This document shows positions 43,736 to 52,647 of a stretch of 64,000 nt of DNA, in pieces. The stretch is from Deltaproteobacteria bacterium (lineage in GTDB: Bacteria; Desulfobacterota; Desulfomonilia; UBA1062). The position numbers and the translations under genes were made by a program. The notes beneath the pieces are model-generated. The model ran no database searches, was not told the DNA's origin, and saw only the letters and a program-made list of their open reading frames with translations. The stretch lies in NCBI GenBank assembly GCA_029547185.1, contig JAKPPU010000145.1, forward strand, positions 53,100 to 117,099, written 5' to 3'. Position 1 is the stretch's first letter, and the number at the start of each line of letters is the position of its first letter.

Positions 43736-44278
43736 ATGAATATTGGATCGGTACTCAGACAGAAAAGAAAGGACCTCAGGCTGACGCTCAAGTCGGTGGC
43801 CGAGAAGGCCGGTATATCCGAAGGCTTCTTGAGCCAGGTGGAGAACGACGTCAACTCCCCTTCCGTGTATACGCTCGTCAAAATCTGCAATGCCATCGGT
43901 ATCGAAGCAGGTGATGTGCTCAACGAGGCCAAGCAGCTCGAGAGGATCATCGTGATCCGCAAATCCGAATGGAAGGATGTCGAGCTGCCGAACACGGGGT
44001 TCGTTACGAGACGGTTCTTTCCGCCTGAAAACCGGAGCGTCATAGACAGCGCCGTGCTGGTGCTGGAGCCCGGGAAGAGCATACCCGCACGGAAGAACTT
44101 CAAGAACGGCCAGGAAGTCCTCTGCATATTGAAAGGCTCGATCGAGCTTGCATACAACGATGATGTCTATATCCTCCAGGAATGCGATTCAGTCCATTAC
44201 CACTCCTCGCCCGAAAGGCAGATGATCACGAACAAGGGAAAGGGGCTCGCCATCGTTTTATGGATAGGGACGATCTGA
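43736..44278 (+). CDS. XRE-family regulator with C-terminal cupin domain (copy 1)
   Basis: 180 residues. HTH at about 1-60 (IGSVLRQKRKDLRLTLKSVA then EKAGISEGFLSQVENDVNSP), a linker, and a cupin barrel (about 100-180: VLVLEPGKSIPARK, GQEVLCILKGSIELAY). Such regulators bind DNA through the XRE half and a small ligand in the cupin. It is 84% identical by hand count to the second copy at 46940-47482. It lies downstream of the aminotransferase/kinase-fold pair and upstream of the amt-glnB region. The target is unknown. Confidence 0.92.
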   Translation: MNIGSVLRQKRKDLRLTLKSVAEKAGISEGFLSQVENDVNSPSVYTLVKICNAIGIEAGDVLNEAKQLERIIVIRKSEWKDVELPNTGFVTRRFFPPENRSVIDSAVLVLEPGKSIPARKNFKNGQEVLCILKGSIELAYNDDVYILQECDSVHYHSSPERQMITNKGKGLAIVLWIGTI

Positions 44279-44467
44279 GACCGTGCTCTTTTTACACCGT
44301 GCTCATTCAAGCCGGGCTCGCCGGTCGGTGATTTCCGATTTTTCCCTGCATCCTCTTCCCGCCCGCCCTCACGGATTTCCGAAGCGATGGGCAAGGGAAA
44401 TATATTGTGAAACCAGCCCTTATATGCTAGGAATTCCTGTAACAGAAACTCACCTATGAGGTAGCAT

Positions 44468-44749
44468 ATGGGCACCAAGAGATATACATCCGGCACCTAC
44501 TGTACAGATATCGCCTGCCCCCGCCACAAAGAGATCGAGTCTCTCGAAGGAGATGCATACCGGGAGAAAAAAGAAGCCTTCTGCAAGGACTGTCTCGCAT
44601 GGCAATTTTTCCTCTGGCTTGACAGGCATAACTACCGGATCGTTCTGACAAAGCCGGAGATCTCAGCCAAGGAGCTTTCGGCACGGCTCAAGGGCATAGA
44701 CCCGGTCCGGGTGGAAGACCTCACCATCGATGAGATTCTCACCCTCTGA
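44468..44749 (+). CDS. Small four-cysteine protein of unknown function
   Basis: 93 residues. Cys12, Cys17, Cys39 and Cys42 (C-x4-C, then C-x2-C) could bind zinc or an iron-sulfur cluster. GAGGT lies 6 bases before the ATG, and an inverted repeat that can terminate follows the stop. I do not recognise the family. No signal peptide or membrane segment is present. It lies between the first XRE-cupin gene and glnB (convergent). Confidence 0.65.
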   Translation: MGTKRYTSGTYCTDIACPRHKEIESLEGDAYREKKEAFCKDCLAWQFFLWLDRHNYRIVLTKPEISAKELSARLKGIDPVRVEDLTIDEILTL

Positions 44750-44763
44750 GGCGCGAGGAATAA

Positions 44764-44788
44764 AAGGCAGGTTAATGCCCCCTGCCTT
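44764..44788. terminator. Bidirectional terminator between the small Cys gene and glnB
   Basis: AAGGCAG / CTGCCTT inverted repeat with an 11-base loop. On the minus strand it is followed by TTTTATT, a better U-tract than CTCTTT on the plus strand, so it mainly serves amt-glnB. Confidence 0.65.
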
Positions 44789-44867
44789 CTCTTTCCTGGC
44801 CGTTGTCAGGGATGGCTGCTGAGCGGATACAGACGGCAGGTTGATATCGAGCAGAGCCGTCCACCGG

Positions 44868-45218
<351 letters not shown>

Positions 45219-46433
45219 TTATCTGCTTGTCGAGATATAGTACCCGGTTTCACCGTGCATGCTCTTGTCCAGCCCTTCTTCCTCCTGCTCATCATCCACC
45301 CGTAATCCGATAGTTTTTTGCAGGGCGAACAGGATGATGCTGGTCATGGCGAAAGAGAACACGACGGCTGTTCCCGAAGCCGTCAATTGAACGGCCAGTT
45401 GATGCGCATTGCCATAGAAAAGCCCTGTGCCGCCCACGGAAGCGAACAGGCCTGTCGCTAACGCTCCCCAGAGCCCGCCGATCCCGTGGACGCCGACGAC
45501 ATCAAGGGAGTCGTCGTAGTGGAGCTTCTCTTTTGCGAGGACTGCGAAATAGCAGACCGCACCGGCAACGAAACCGATGACGACTGCAGGCAGGGGGGTT
45601 ACGAATCCGGCTGCCGGAGTTATGGCGACGAGACCCGCTATGGCGCCGGAAGCGAAACCCAGTGTCGTGGCCCTGCCGCGGACAAATCGTTCAAAAAGAA
45701 TCCACGATAGGGCGGCTGCTGCAGTGGCAATGTGCGTGTTGAAGAATGCGAGGCCTGCCACGCCGTTGGCAGCGACTGCGCTTCCTGCATTGAACCCGAA
45801 CCATCCGAACCAGAGCAGGGCTGCCCCAAGCATGGTCATGGTCAGGTTGTTCGGGTAGATCGGTTCTCGTCCGAATACCCTTCGTTTGCCTACGATGAGG
45901 GCCGCAGACAATGCGGCAACGCCTGAGAGGATATGGATGACCGTTCCGCCTGCGAAATCGAGAGCGCCCATCTTGCCGAGCCACCCCCCTCCCCATACCC
46001 AGTGGCACATGGGCAGGTAGACAAAGGTGCTCCAGAGGATGGTGAAGATGATGAAGGCAGAGAATTTCATCCTTTCGGCAAAAGCACCTGTGATCAGCGC
46101 CGGGGTGATGATGGCGAACATGAGCTGAAAGGCGCAGTAGACAAGGTGGGGGATTTTATCCGAGTACGGCCCTGGACCCATGCCGACGTTCCTGAGTCCG
46201 GCCCAGTCGAGTGATCCGATGAACCCTCCCATATCCGGGCCGAAGGCAAGGCTGTATCCATAGAGAACCCAGATGACGGATACGATGCCCAGGCACATGA
46301 AGCTCTGCATGATCGTGCCCAAGACGTTCTTGGTGCGAACCATCCCTCCATAGAACAGCCCGAGTCCCGGTGTCATGATCATGACAAGGGCAGTTGAAAC
46401 AAGCATCCATGCCGTATCTCCTGAGCTCACCAT
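45219..46433 (-). CDS. amt: Ammonium transporter Amt
   Basis: 404 residues from ATG 46433, with AGGAGG upstream. Eleven membrane segments in the Amt/Mep/Rh fold; DTAWMLVSTALVMIMTPGLGLFYGGMVRTKN at the start, HWVWGGGWLGKMGALDFAGGTVIH mid-sequence (His of the conduction pore), and the second pore His in VVGVHGIGGLWGALATG. No signal sequence in the chosen start is typical of processed forms. It is followed by PII and driven by the sigma-54 promoter at 46471-46485, hence nitrogen-controlled. Confidence 0.95.
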   Translation of the reverse strand: MVSSGDTAWMLVSTALVMIMTPGLGLFYGGMVRTKNVLGTIMQSFMCLGIVSVIWVLYGYSLAFGPDMGGFIGSLDWAGLRNVGMGPGPYSDKIPHLVYCAFQLMFAIITPALITGAFAERMKFSAFIIFTILWSTFVYLPMCHWVWGGGWLGKMGALDFAGGTVIHILSGVAALSAALIVGKRRVFGREPIYPNNLTMTMLGAALLWFGWFGFNAGSAVAANGVAGLAFFNTHIATAAAALSWILFERFVRGRATTLGFASGAIAGLVAITPAAGFVTPLPAVVIGFVAGAVCYFAVLAKEKLHYDDSLDVVGVHGIGGLWGALATGLFASVGGTGLFYGNAHQLAVQLTASGTAVVFSFAMTSIILFALQKTIGLRVDDEQEEEGLDKSMHGETGYYISTSR

Positions 46434-46470
46434 CACGTTGTCCTCCTTAATGTAGTATTCCTGGAAAACA

Positions 46471-46485
46471 GCAATGGTGATGCCA
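46471..46485 (-). promoter_or_regulatory. Sigma-54 (-24/-12) promoter of amt-glnB
   Basis: On the minus strand TGGCAT-CACCA-TTGC, with GG and GC exactly 10 bases apart. Transcription would start near 46459, 26 bases before the amt ATG. No NtrC box was found by eye in the 200 bases upstream. Confidence 0.8.
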
Positions 46486-46763
46486 GACAATAATAAACAT
46501 TTAACTATAAGTTATTACTGGTTATATTATTGATTATGCCAGAGATTATGAATACATAATTGTTGATAGCCAATAATTGAAATCAATAATGTTTAAATAG
46601 AAAATCGGGGAACAGATATGAACAATCATGGCTGGGGATGCCATGATCGGCATCACTGAATTTAGAGAGGCTTGTTGTCTCAGCTTCGAGATTTAATCAA
46701 GAAACGATTTATTCGAACCGACTCATGACAGGTCACCCTTGCAGCTCTGTTGATCGAAGATGG

Positions 46764-46835
46764 GGCAAGCAGATACGTTTCCCTGGCCGGAGCCAGGCTT
46801 CCAACTGGATGGACCGAAGCAGAGCCCTGCTTGCC
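46764..46835. other. Nested inverted repeat, candidate structured RNA, between amt and XRE-cupin copy 2
   Basis: Within the 506-base gene-free interval 46434-46939, a perfect 9-bp outer stem, GGCAAGCAG (46764-46772) / CTGCTTGCC (46827-46835), encloses a perfect 6-bp hairpin CCTGGC-CGGA-GCCAGG (46782-46797) and a 29-base unpaired stretch. Which strand is transcribed is unknown. I could not match it to a known riboswitch; glutamine (glnA-type) was tested and does not fit. The rest of the interval is AT-rich with no gene seen. Confidence 0.45.
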
Positions 46836-46878
46836 GAACATCATTGAGGACAAAGAATACCCGCGATACGATCCAGGG

Positions 46879-46907
46879 TTGACAAGCACACCCATTGTCT
46901 TTTATAT
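46879..46907 (+). promoter_or_regulatory. Promoter of XRE-cupin copy 2
   Basis: TTGACA (46879-46884), 17-base spacer, TTATAT (46902-46907). Predicted start near 46915, 25 bases before the ATG. The 40 bases around it are AT-rich. Confidence 0.5.
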
Positions 46908-46939
46908 AAGTTAAAATTTGATATAGTGAATATTTGCTA

Positions 46940-47482
46940 ATGAATATAGGATCGGTTCTCAGACAGAAAAGGAAGGACCTCAGGCTCACCCTGAGGTCTG
47001 TGGCGGAAAAGGCCGGCGTATCCGAAGGCTTCTTGAGCCAGGTGGAGAACGACGTCAACTCCCCTTCCGTAGACACCCTCGTCAAGATCTGCAACGCCAT
47101 GGGCATCGGTGCAGGTGATGTGCTCAACGAGGCCAAGCATCTCGAGAGGATCATCGTGATCCGCAAATCAGAGTGGAAGGATGTCGAACTGCCGAACACG
47201 GGGTTCGTCACGAGGCGGTTCTTCCCGCCGGAGAACCGGAAGGTCATCGACAGCGCCATCCTGGTCCTGGAGCCCGGGAAGACCATACCTGCCCGCAAGG
47301 ATATCAAGAACGGCCAGGAAGTCCTCTGTGTACTGAAAGGGACGATCGATCTCGTCTTCGACAGCGATGTTTACACCCTCCTCGAGGGCGACTCCGTTCA
47401 CTACTACTCCGAGCCTCAAAAGGAGATGATCACGAACAAGAGCAAGGGGCTTGCGATCGTGCTCTGGGTGGGAACGATCTAG
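46940..47482 (+). CDS. XRE-family regulator with C-terminal cupin domain (copy 2)
   Basis: 180 residues from ATG 46940, aligned end to end with copy 1 at 43736 without gaps. About 94% identity over the first 100 residues (HTH and linker) but only about 73% over the cupin half; changes cluster at residues 131-161. This pattern suggests the same DNA target with a different ligand. It is upstream of the thiolase/OB-fold/acyl-CoA dehydrogenase genes on the same strand, the likely regulated set. The ribosome-binding site is weak. Confidence 0.92.
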   Translation: MNIGSVLRQKRKDLRLTLRSVAEKAGVSEGFLSQVENDVNSPSVDTLVKICNAMGIGAGDVLNEAKHLERIIVIRKSEWKDVELPNTGFVTRRFFPPENRKVIDSAILVLEPGKTIPARKDIKNGQEVLCVLKGTIDLVFDSDVYTLLEGDSVHYYSEPQKEMITNKSKGLAIVLWVGTI

Positions 47483-47551
47483 TTAAATGCATTTTTATTA
47501 AGGCTGGTTTTTTAAGAGATTCACATTTTCAGCGAATTGGATGCCTTCATC

Positions 47552-47584
47552 CGCATGGGAACAGGATTGTTCCCCCTGTATGCG
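47552..47584. repeat. Inverted repeat between XRE-cupin copy 2 and the thiolase gene
   Basis: GGGAACA-GGAT-TGTTCCC (47557-47574), a perfect 7-bp inverted repeat, enclosed by CGCAT (47552-47556) and ATGCG (47580-47584). Placed 49 bases before the thiolase ATG, it could be an operator or an RNA hairpin. Confidence 0.45.
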
Positions 47585-47632
47585 AATGAGCAGCTAAGAC
47601 AGGTACATAAAAAATCGAAGAGGGGGTTTTTG

Positions 47633-49066
47633 ATGATCAAGTTCAGCAAGCAGCAGTTAAAGGTGCCAAAGTTGATGAGACCGGTTTATCTGGTGACAGC
47701 CGGGCAGTCGAAGTTCGACAGGGCCATGCCCGACAAGCGGACAGAGGAGCTCTGCATCGATGCCTTCACCATGGCGGCGGATCTTTTGAACATGTCGCCT
47801 GCAGAGCTCAAGAGGTACATCCACACCTGCTACTACGGCCATTTTGCCGACCACTTCGGCGACCAGCTTCTCGGCGAGGCGGTCATCCACGACAGGCTCG
47901 GTCTCGACCCGCTCGGCAATGCAGGCATAAAGACCGGCGGGGCAACCGGCGGTTCGACCCTCTGGGAGGCCATGAAGACCGTAGCATCGGGATACTCGGA
48001 CTGCGTTCTCGCCATGGGCTGGGAGAGGATGGATGAGGTCCCCACGGACGAAGGCAACTTCCTCATCTCCTGCGCTGCCGACAAGGACTGGGAGTCGCCG
48101 CTCGGCCATATTTACACCGGGTATTACGCGGTCATGGCCCAGAAATACTGGCAGGTCTTCGGAAAGGCCGAAGATTCGTTCAGACGGACCCTGGCCGAGA
48201 TCTCGGTGAAGCACCACAACTATGCACGCTTCAACCCGTTCGCCCACGGTCCCATGAAGATCACGGTCGAAGACGTCCTGAAGTCTCCCGTGATCGCAGA
48301 TCCGCTCCGGGCGTTAGACGCCTGCCTCATGAGTGTGGGCGCCGCATGCGCCATTGTCTGCGACGAGGATACAGCGGTCAGGCTGACGAAGAACTCGAAG
48401 AACACGCCGCTTCGGCTCTATGTGGCAGCCGGTTCGCATACCTTGAGACCTGCGGACAGGCGGGACATGGAGATTCCTCTCCTGCCCAACGAGACCGAGG
48501 ACCAGTACAAGAACCTCGGCAAGGAGTTCCCCGGTGGAGAGCGTTATCCGGGATTCACCGGTTTTCTCGGCGCCCGCATGGCCGCCTGGTACGGCTACCG
48601 CATGGCCGGGATCACTGACCCCATGGAAGACCTCGATGTGATCGAGCTCCACGACGCCTTCACCATCAGCGACGTGCAGACCTATGAGGACATCGGCCTG
48701 AGGCCCTACGGCTGTGGCCGCGACTTTGTCGAGTCGGGCGACTGCTACCATATCAATCCCAAGACCAAGAAGCCGGGCAGGCTCCCGTCGAACCTCTCGG
48801 GCGGTCTGATCGGGTGCATGCACGCAGTCGGTGCCACCGGCATCATGCAGACCTTCGAGATCGCGACCCATCTGTGGAACCGCTGGGCAGAGATCCACGG
48901 TGACGAGAAGCTGTGGAAGAAGTTCAACAGGAAGAAGCCGTCGGATTGGACCGACCTGCAGGTAAAGGGTGCCAAGCGGGCTCTCGCCATCAGCCACGCC
49001 GGTGTCGGATCGCACGTGACAGCGACGATCCTCATGCATCCGGATCATCTACTCATTAAAGAATAA
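47633..49066 (+). CDS. Thiolase-family (SCP2-type) acyl-CoA acetyltransferase
   Basis: 477 residues from ATG 47633, with AGAGGGGG upstream. Non-decarboxylating thiolase fold of the SCP-x type: GGATGGSTLWEAMKTVASG, DVIELHDAFTISD (active-site His) and GGLIGCMHAVGATG in place of the classical GGHPxGATG. These lack the N-terminal Cys motif of bacterial FadA and work with a DUF35 OB-fold partner, whose gene follows after 12 bases. Possible roles are beta-oxidation thiolysis or acetoacetyl-CoA chemistry; direction and substrate are not readable. Confidence 0.85.
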   Translation: MIKFSKQQLKVPKLMRPVYLVTAGQSKFDRAMPDKRTEELCIDAFTMAADLLNMSPAELKRYIHTCYYGHFADHFGDQLLGEAVIHDRLGLDPLGNAGIKTGGATGGSTLWEAMKTVASGYSDCVLAMGWERMDEVPTDEGNFLISCAADKDWESPLGHIYTGYYAVMAQKYWQVFGKAEDSFRRTLAEISVKHHNYARFNPFAHGPMKITVEDVLKSPVIADPLRALDACLMSVGAACAIVCDEDTAVRLTKNSKNTPLRLYVAAGSHTLRPADRRDMEIPLLPNETEDQYKNLGKEFPGGERYPGFTGFLGARMAAWYGYRMAGITDPMEDLDVIELHDAFTISDVQTYEDIGLRPYGCGRDFVESGDCYHINPKTKKPGRLPSNLSGGLIGCMHAVGATGIMQTFEIATHLWNRWAEIHGDEKLWKKFNRKKPSDWTDLQVKGAKRALAISHAGVGSHVTATILMHPDHLLIKE

Positions 49067-49078
49067 AGGAGACCTACT

Positions 49079-49669
49079 ATGAGCATGTTCGGACAGGTTT
49101 ATGTAAAGAACAACCAATATAAACTCAAAGGTAACTTTCACCACCTCACCCCCAATATGCCCATCAGGAATGCCGATGATGGCTGGAGGCTCATGGGCGT
49201 GACGAACCCGCGGGACATGACCTACATCCACTCCTACGGCGGAGAGGCCATCTTCTTCGAGTCTCTTTCCCAGGGAAAGCTCATGGCCACGAGATGCGAC
49301 AACAAGAAGTGCGAATACAAGGGCTCGATCTATCAGCCGTTTAGGATCTACTGCCCCGACTGCCTGAGCAGGATGACCGTGATCGACATGACAGACGTCG
49401 CAAAGAAGACTTCAAAGGTCCATACCTTCATGGTGTGCGAGAGATCGGGCGCCTTCAACAGCCTCGACAAGCCCATCAAGTTCATCAATGTGGAGTTCGA
49501 CGGCGTGTGCACCATCCTGATGAGCTATCTCGCGGTAGGCGAGCCCAAGATCGGAATGAAGGTCGTGCCCATCTTCCAGAAATTGAACCCGACCTATACG
49601 ATCCAGGACCTGGCATGGGTGCCCAAGGGAACAAAGGCCTCTGAGCTTCCCCAGGGATTTTCGTTCTAG
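49079..49669 (+). CDS. DUF35 OB-fold protein with zinc ribbon, thiolase partner
   Basis: 196 residues. Zinc-ribbon pairs CDNKKC (about 80-85) and YCPDC (about 97-101), then an OB-fold (KTSKVHTFMVCE, FINVEFDGVCTILMSYLAVGEPKIGMKVVPIF). DUF35 proteins bind CoA and form complexes with SCP2-type thiolases; the gene pair is immediately adjacent here, as expected. AAAGGAG precedes the ATG. The ~50-residue N-terminal extension before the zinc ribbon is longer than usual for the family. Confidence 0.88.
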   Translation: MSMFGQVYVKNNQYKLKGNFHHLTPNMPIRNADDGWRLMGVTNPRDMTYIHSYGGEAIFFESLSQGKLMATRCDNKKCEYKGSIYQPFRIYCPDCLSRMTVIDMTDVAKKTSKVHTFMVCERSGAFNSLDKPIKFINVEFDGVCTILMSYLAVGEPKIGMKVVPIFQKLNPTYTIQDLAWVPKGTKASELPQGFSF

Positions 49670-49730
49670 AGAATCGCTAACAGGTAAATGAGCAAAAGAG
49701 CTCAAGCCATGAGAGAAATGGAGCAAGGCC

Positions 49731-50888
49731 ATGTACGATTTTGGTTTAACCAATGAACAAAAGCTTCTCAGGCAGAACGTACGGGAGTTCGCCGAGAACG
49801 AGATAGCGCCGGTTGCACAGCAGCTCGACGAGACAGAGACCTTCTCTCTCGACCTCACCAGGAAGATGGCCGGTTTGGGACTCTTTGGCATCGTGGTCTC
49901 CGAGGAGTACGGCGGAGCTCACATGGATTATCTGGCATACGTCATCGCCGTCGAGGAGATTGCCCGGATCGACGGCTCACAGGCTGCCACGGTTGCTGCA
50001 GCCAACTCGCTGGGCATCGGACCCATATATTATTTCGGAAACGAGAAGCAGAAGAAGGAATGGCTGCCCAGGCTGTGCAGGGGCGAGATCCTGGCCTCCT
50101 TCGGTCTGACAGAGCCCAATGCAGGCTCGGACGCCGGAGCAAGCAAGACGAATGCCCGGCTCGAAAACGGCAGCTGGGTGGTCAACGGCAGCAAGATCTT
50201 CATCACGAACTCCACCTCCCCCATGGCAGGGGTCTGTACGGTCCAGGCCATCACGGGCGAAAAGGCGGGCGGCAAGAAGGAGATCTCCTGTATCCTCGTG
50301 CCCAACGGGACTCCCGGATTCACCCCGAAGAAGATGACCGGCAAGATGATGTGGAGGTCGTCCGATACGGGCGAGCTTTACTTCGATGACTGCCGCGTAC
50401 CCGAGGAAAATCTTCTCGGAGAGCGTGGAGACGGCTTCCACCAGATGCTCTCGACGCTTGACAACGGCAGGCTCGCCATCGGGGCCATGGGTCTCGGCGG
50501 CGCACAGGGCGCGTTCGAGCTCGCCCTGAAATATGCAAGGGAAAGGGAGCAGTTCGGCGTGCCGATTTCGACCTTCCAGGTCAATGCCTTCAAGCTGGCC
50601 GACATGGACACCGAGATCGAGGCCGCGAGGAACCTCCTGTACAAAGCCTGCAAGCTCAAGGATGCGGGCCTGTCGTTCCGCAAGCTCGCAGCCATGGGCA
50701 AGCTCTACTGCTCCGAGGTCATGGGGCGTGTTTGTGACCAGGCCGTCCAGATCCACGGCGGATACGGTCTCATGAAGGAATACAACATCGAACGCTTCTA
50801 CAGAGACTACAAGCTGCTCACCATCGGTGAAGGAACCTCCGAGATCCAGCGGCTCGTCATCTCGCGGATGATCGGCTGCTACTCATGA
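49731..50888 (+). CDS. Acyl-CoA dehydrogenase
   Basis: 385 residues, family length. FAD-dependent alpha,beta-oxidation of an acyl-CoA. Motifs: FGLTEPNAGSDAGA and WVVNGSKIFITN (FAD and substrate loop), REQFGVPISTFQ, AVQIHGGYGLMKEYNIERFYRD, and LTIGEGTSEIQRLVI, containing the catalytic base Glu. Last of the thiolase/OB-fold/dehydrogenase set; the 61-base gap is without a terminator. The electron acceptor (ETF) is not encoded in the window. Confidence 0.94.
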   Translation: MYDFGLTNEQKLLRQNVREFAENEIAPVAQQLDETETFSLDLTRKMAGLGLFGIVVSEEYGGAHMDYLAYVIAVEEIARIDGSQAATVAAANSLGIGPIYYFGNEKQKKEWLPRLCRGEILASFGLTEPNAGSDAGASKTNARLENGSWVVNGSKIFITNSTSPMAGVCTVQAITGEKAGGKKEISCILVPNGTPGFTPKKMTGKMMWRSSDTGELYFDDCRVPEENLLGERGDGFHQMLSTLDNGRLAIGAMGLGGAQGAFELALKYAREREQFGVPISTFQVNAFKLADMDTEIEAARNLLYKACKLKDAGLSFRKLAAMGKLYCSEVMGRVCDQAVQIHGGYGLMKEYNIERFYRDYKLLTIGEGTSEIQRLVISRMIGCYS

Positions 50889-50950
50889 CGCTCAAGCTTC
50901 CGGCGAGCTGCTTCAGGTTCCTTTTGCCAGGGTTATGAGAATCGACATGT

Positions 50951-50988
50951 GTCCGGGTGGAGTCCGCTTTGCGGGGTTCCGCCCGGAC
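50951..50988 (+). terminator. Strong GC-rich hairpin after the acyl-CoA dehydrogenase gene
   Basis: GTCCGGG / CCCGGAC with continuing partial pairing (GTCCGC / GCGGGG) around a TTT loop. No U-tract follows, so it may slow transcription or protect the 3' end rather than terminate. Confidence 0.4.
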
Positions 50989-51057
50989 AGACAGCACCGT
51001 TGGATCCAATGCATCTGATGCCCGGCACCGGATATGAAAGGGGGGAGCTCTCTGCTG

Positions 51058-51474
51058 ATGAAGCACGGCAGAAAGACATGCCCCTCACAGTTATGGCATC
51101 TGGAGGTCAGGAGGATGTGCAGAACGAAATTCCGTCGCATTCTGACGAACTACACCCGCGTCGATTTCGCGATCATTCCCGAAAGCGGGATTGCAAAGCC
51201 GTCTTCATGCCTTCTCGTCAATGACGCTGGAGATACCGTCAAATCAGACACCGTACGCGACTACCTGCTGGGAGTCCTGATGAGACGGGAGAGAGAATTC
51301 TCGGATGTCCTGCCCGGCGACAATGTCGAGAGGATAAGGCTGCTTCCCCGCAATCTGAACATCGTGGATACGGAGAGCGGCGCCAATGAGAGGGTAAGGC
51401 AGATCAACCTCGTAGCATACAGCACAAACGAAGAGATCGAGCTGCCGCCGCTATCGCCTCGAAATCTCAACTAA
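51058..51474 (+). CDS. Hypothetical protein
   Basis: 138 residues from ATG 51058, with GGGGGGAG upstream; other starts at 51034 and 51115 are possible. No recognised motif, signal peptide or membrane segment. The part from about residue 30 (RVDFAIIPESGIAKPSSCLL onward) looks protein-like, with NLNIVDTESGANERVRQINLVAY and a small acidic region, while the first ~30 residues are basic and low quality. It may be a real small gene or a decayed one; codon use is plain. Confidence 0.4.
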   Translation: MKHGRKTCPSQLWHLEVRRMCRTKFRRILTNYTRVDFAIIPESGIAKPSSCLLVNDAGDTVKSDTVRDYLLGVLMRREREFSDVLPGDNVERIRLLPRNLNIVDTESGANERVRQINLVAYSTNEEIELPPLSPRNLN

Positions 51475-51542
51475 GGAAAGAATGCAGACACCATTCGTCG
51501 GCAGTTTTCCCCGCGAGAACACAAAGGCCGAAGGTTTCGCAA

Positions 51543-52202
51543 TCACTCAATCACGATGTCATTCCGTACTTCGCAGACGCCTGCCGTGTTCCTGGCGATA
51601 TGATCCACCGAGCGAAAATCGTTGTAAGTATCGACAGTACCGCTCAGCGTGACGATGCAGTCTCGTACAGAGACGTTCACATGGCTGGTATCCATCCACA
51701 ACCGGTCGAACGCACTGAGGATTTCATCCCTGATGACTTCATCGGCAATGCTTTCAGGCGGAGAGACGACCAGATCATTGATGACGTCTACAACGCCGAT
51801 CACATTCGAGGCGAGGTCCCATGCCTTGCCTTTTTGCCAGTATGAATCGACTATGCCCGACAGGGTTACAATGCCGTTGTCCACGGAGACGTTAATGCGG
51901 GATGCATCGATCACAGAGCTCCAGTTCAGCACCTTTTCCACCCTTGCCCTGATGTCTGCGTCACTCAGTGAAGGCGTAACGATGGGGACGACCCTGAGCC
52001 GGTTTTCGACATATCTCACCCCGGGAACATCATAGGCGTCGTTCTGCGCCTCCCATTTGTCCGAGTATGACGGCACCGTGCCGGTCAGTATCACCCTGCT
52101 GTCCGCAACATCGACGTTTATCCCCGATGGATCGAGGCTGTCATCCCTGAACATCTGGGACAATACGTCCGCTCTCACTTCTTCAGCTCTTCGTCTCACC
52201 AT
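51543..52202 (-). CDS. Three-BON-domain protein (OsmY-like)
   Basis: 219 residues from ATG 52202 (MVRRRAEEVRADV); AGGGGAC is upstream, and an in-frame ATG at 52259 is an alternative. Three tandem BON domains of about 65-70 residues, each with the G-x-V-T/I-L-x-G-x-V core (SRVILTGTVPSY, GIVTLSGIVDSY, CIVTLSGTVDTY). BON domains bind phospholipid or membrane surfaces. No signal peptide is visible, unlike OsmY, so the location is uncertain. It is 195 bases downstream of the DUF2795 gene on the same strand. Confidence 0.88.
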   Translation of the reverse strand: MVRRRAEEVRADVLSQMFRDDSLDPSGINVDVADSRVILTGTVPSYSDKWEAQNDAYDVPGVRYVENRLRVVPIVTPSLSDADIRARVEKVLNWSSVIDASRINVSVDNGIVTLSGIVDSYWQKGKAWDLASNVIGVVDVINDLVVSPPESIADEVIRDEILSAFDRLWMDTSHVNVSVRDCIVTLSGTVDTYNDFRSVDHIARNTAGVCEVRNDIVIE

Positions 52203-52449
52203 TTCAATCACATGTCCCCTATTCGACAGTATGCTATTCCTCCTAACCGATCCGATCATCTTATCAAGAAATGCTCCCTGCCTGAATTTTCAGCACCGGT
52301 TTTAAGTGGCGAGACAGGTCTCGCCGTAGGCAAAAAGGCTCTGCTCAAAAGAAAGGGTATCAGCTCTCAGGAGATGATACCCTTATTGCGGTATGAATTT
52401 GTAAGGCTTATGTTCTTCTTTTCAATCTTGCAGCGTCATCAGCGCCCGT

Positions 52450-52647
52450 TTAACGGCTTTCGCCGAAGGCCTTGCTCACGTCTATGGGTGAATTGAACCT
52501 GTCTTCGGTCAGGCTGTTGATCATGTCGATCACTTCGCTGGGTGCACCATTGGCTTTCGCTTTGCTCAGCAGATCGCTCTTGCTCGCAGGATAATCCACA
52601 CCTCTCAGGTATTTTTCCAGTTCTGCAGCACTTCCTTTAACAGCCAT
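52450..52647 (-). CDS. DUF2795-like small protein
   Basis: 65 residues from ATG 52647, with AGGAGG upstream. KGSAAELEKYLRGVDYPASKSDLLSKAKANGA and the following helix match the DUF2795 family; a role in stress or envelope response has been suggested only by association. It precedes the BON gene, possibly in one transcript. Confidence 0.8.
   Translation of the reverse strand: MAVKGSAAELEKYLRGVDYPASKSDLLSKAKANGAPSEVIDMINSLTEDRFNSPIDVSKAFGESR

Noticed and set aside
46764..46835. Glutamine (glnA-type) riboswitch
   Set aside because: Nitrogen context and a GAAGCA string prompted the test, but the conserved block after the first hairpin and the P1 closing pattern do not match.
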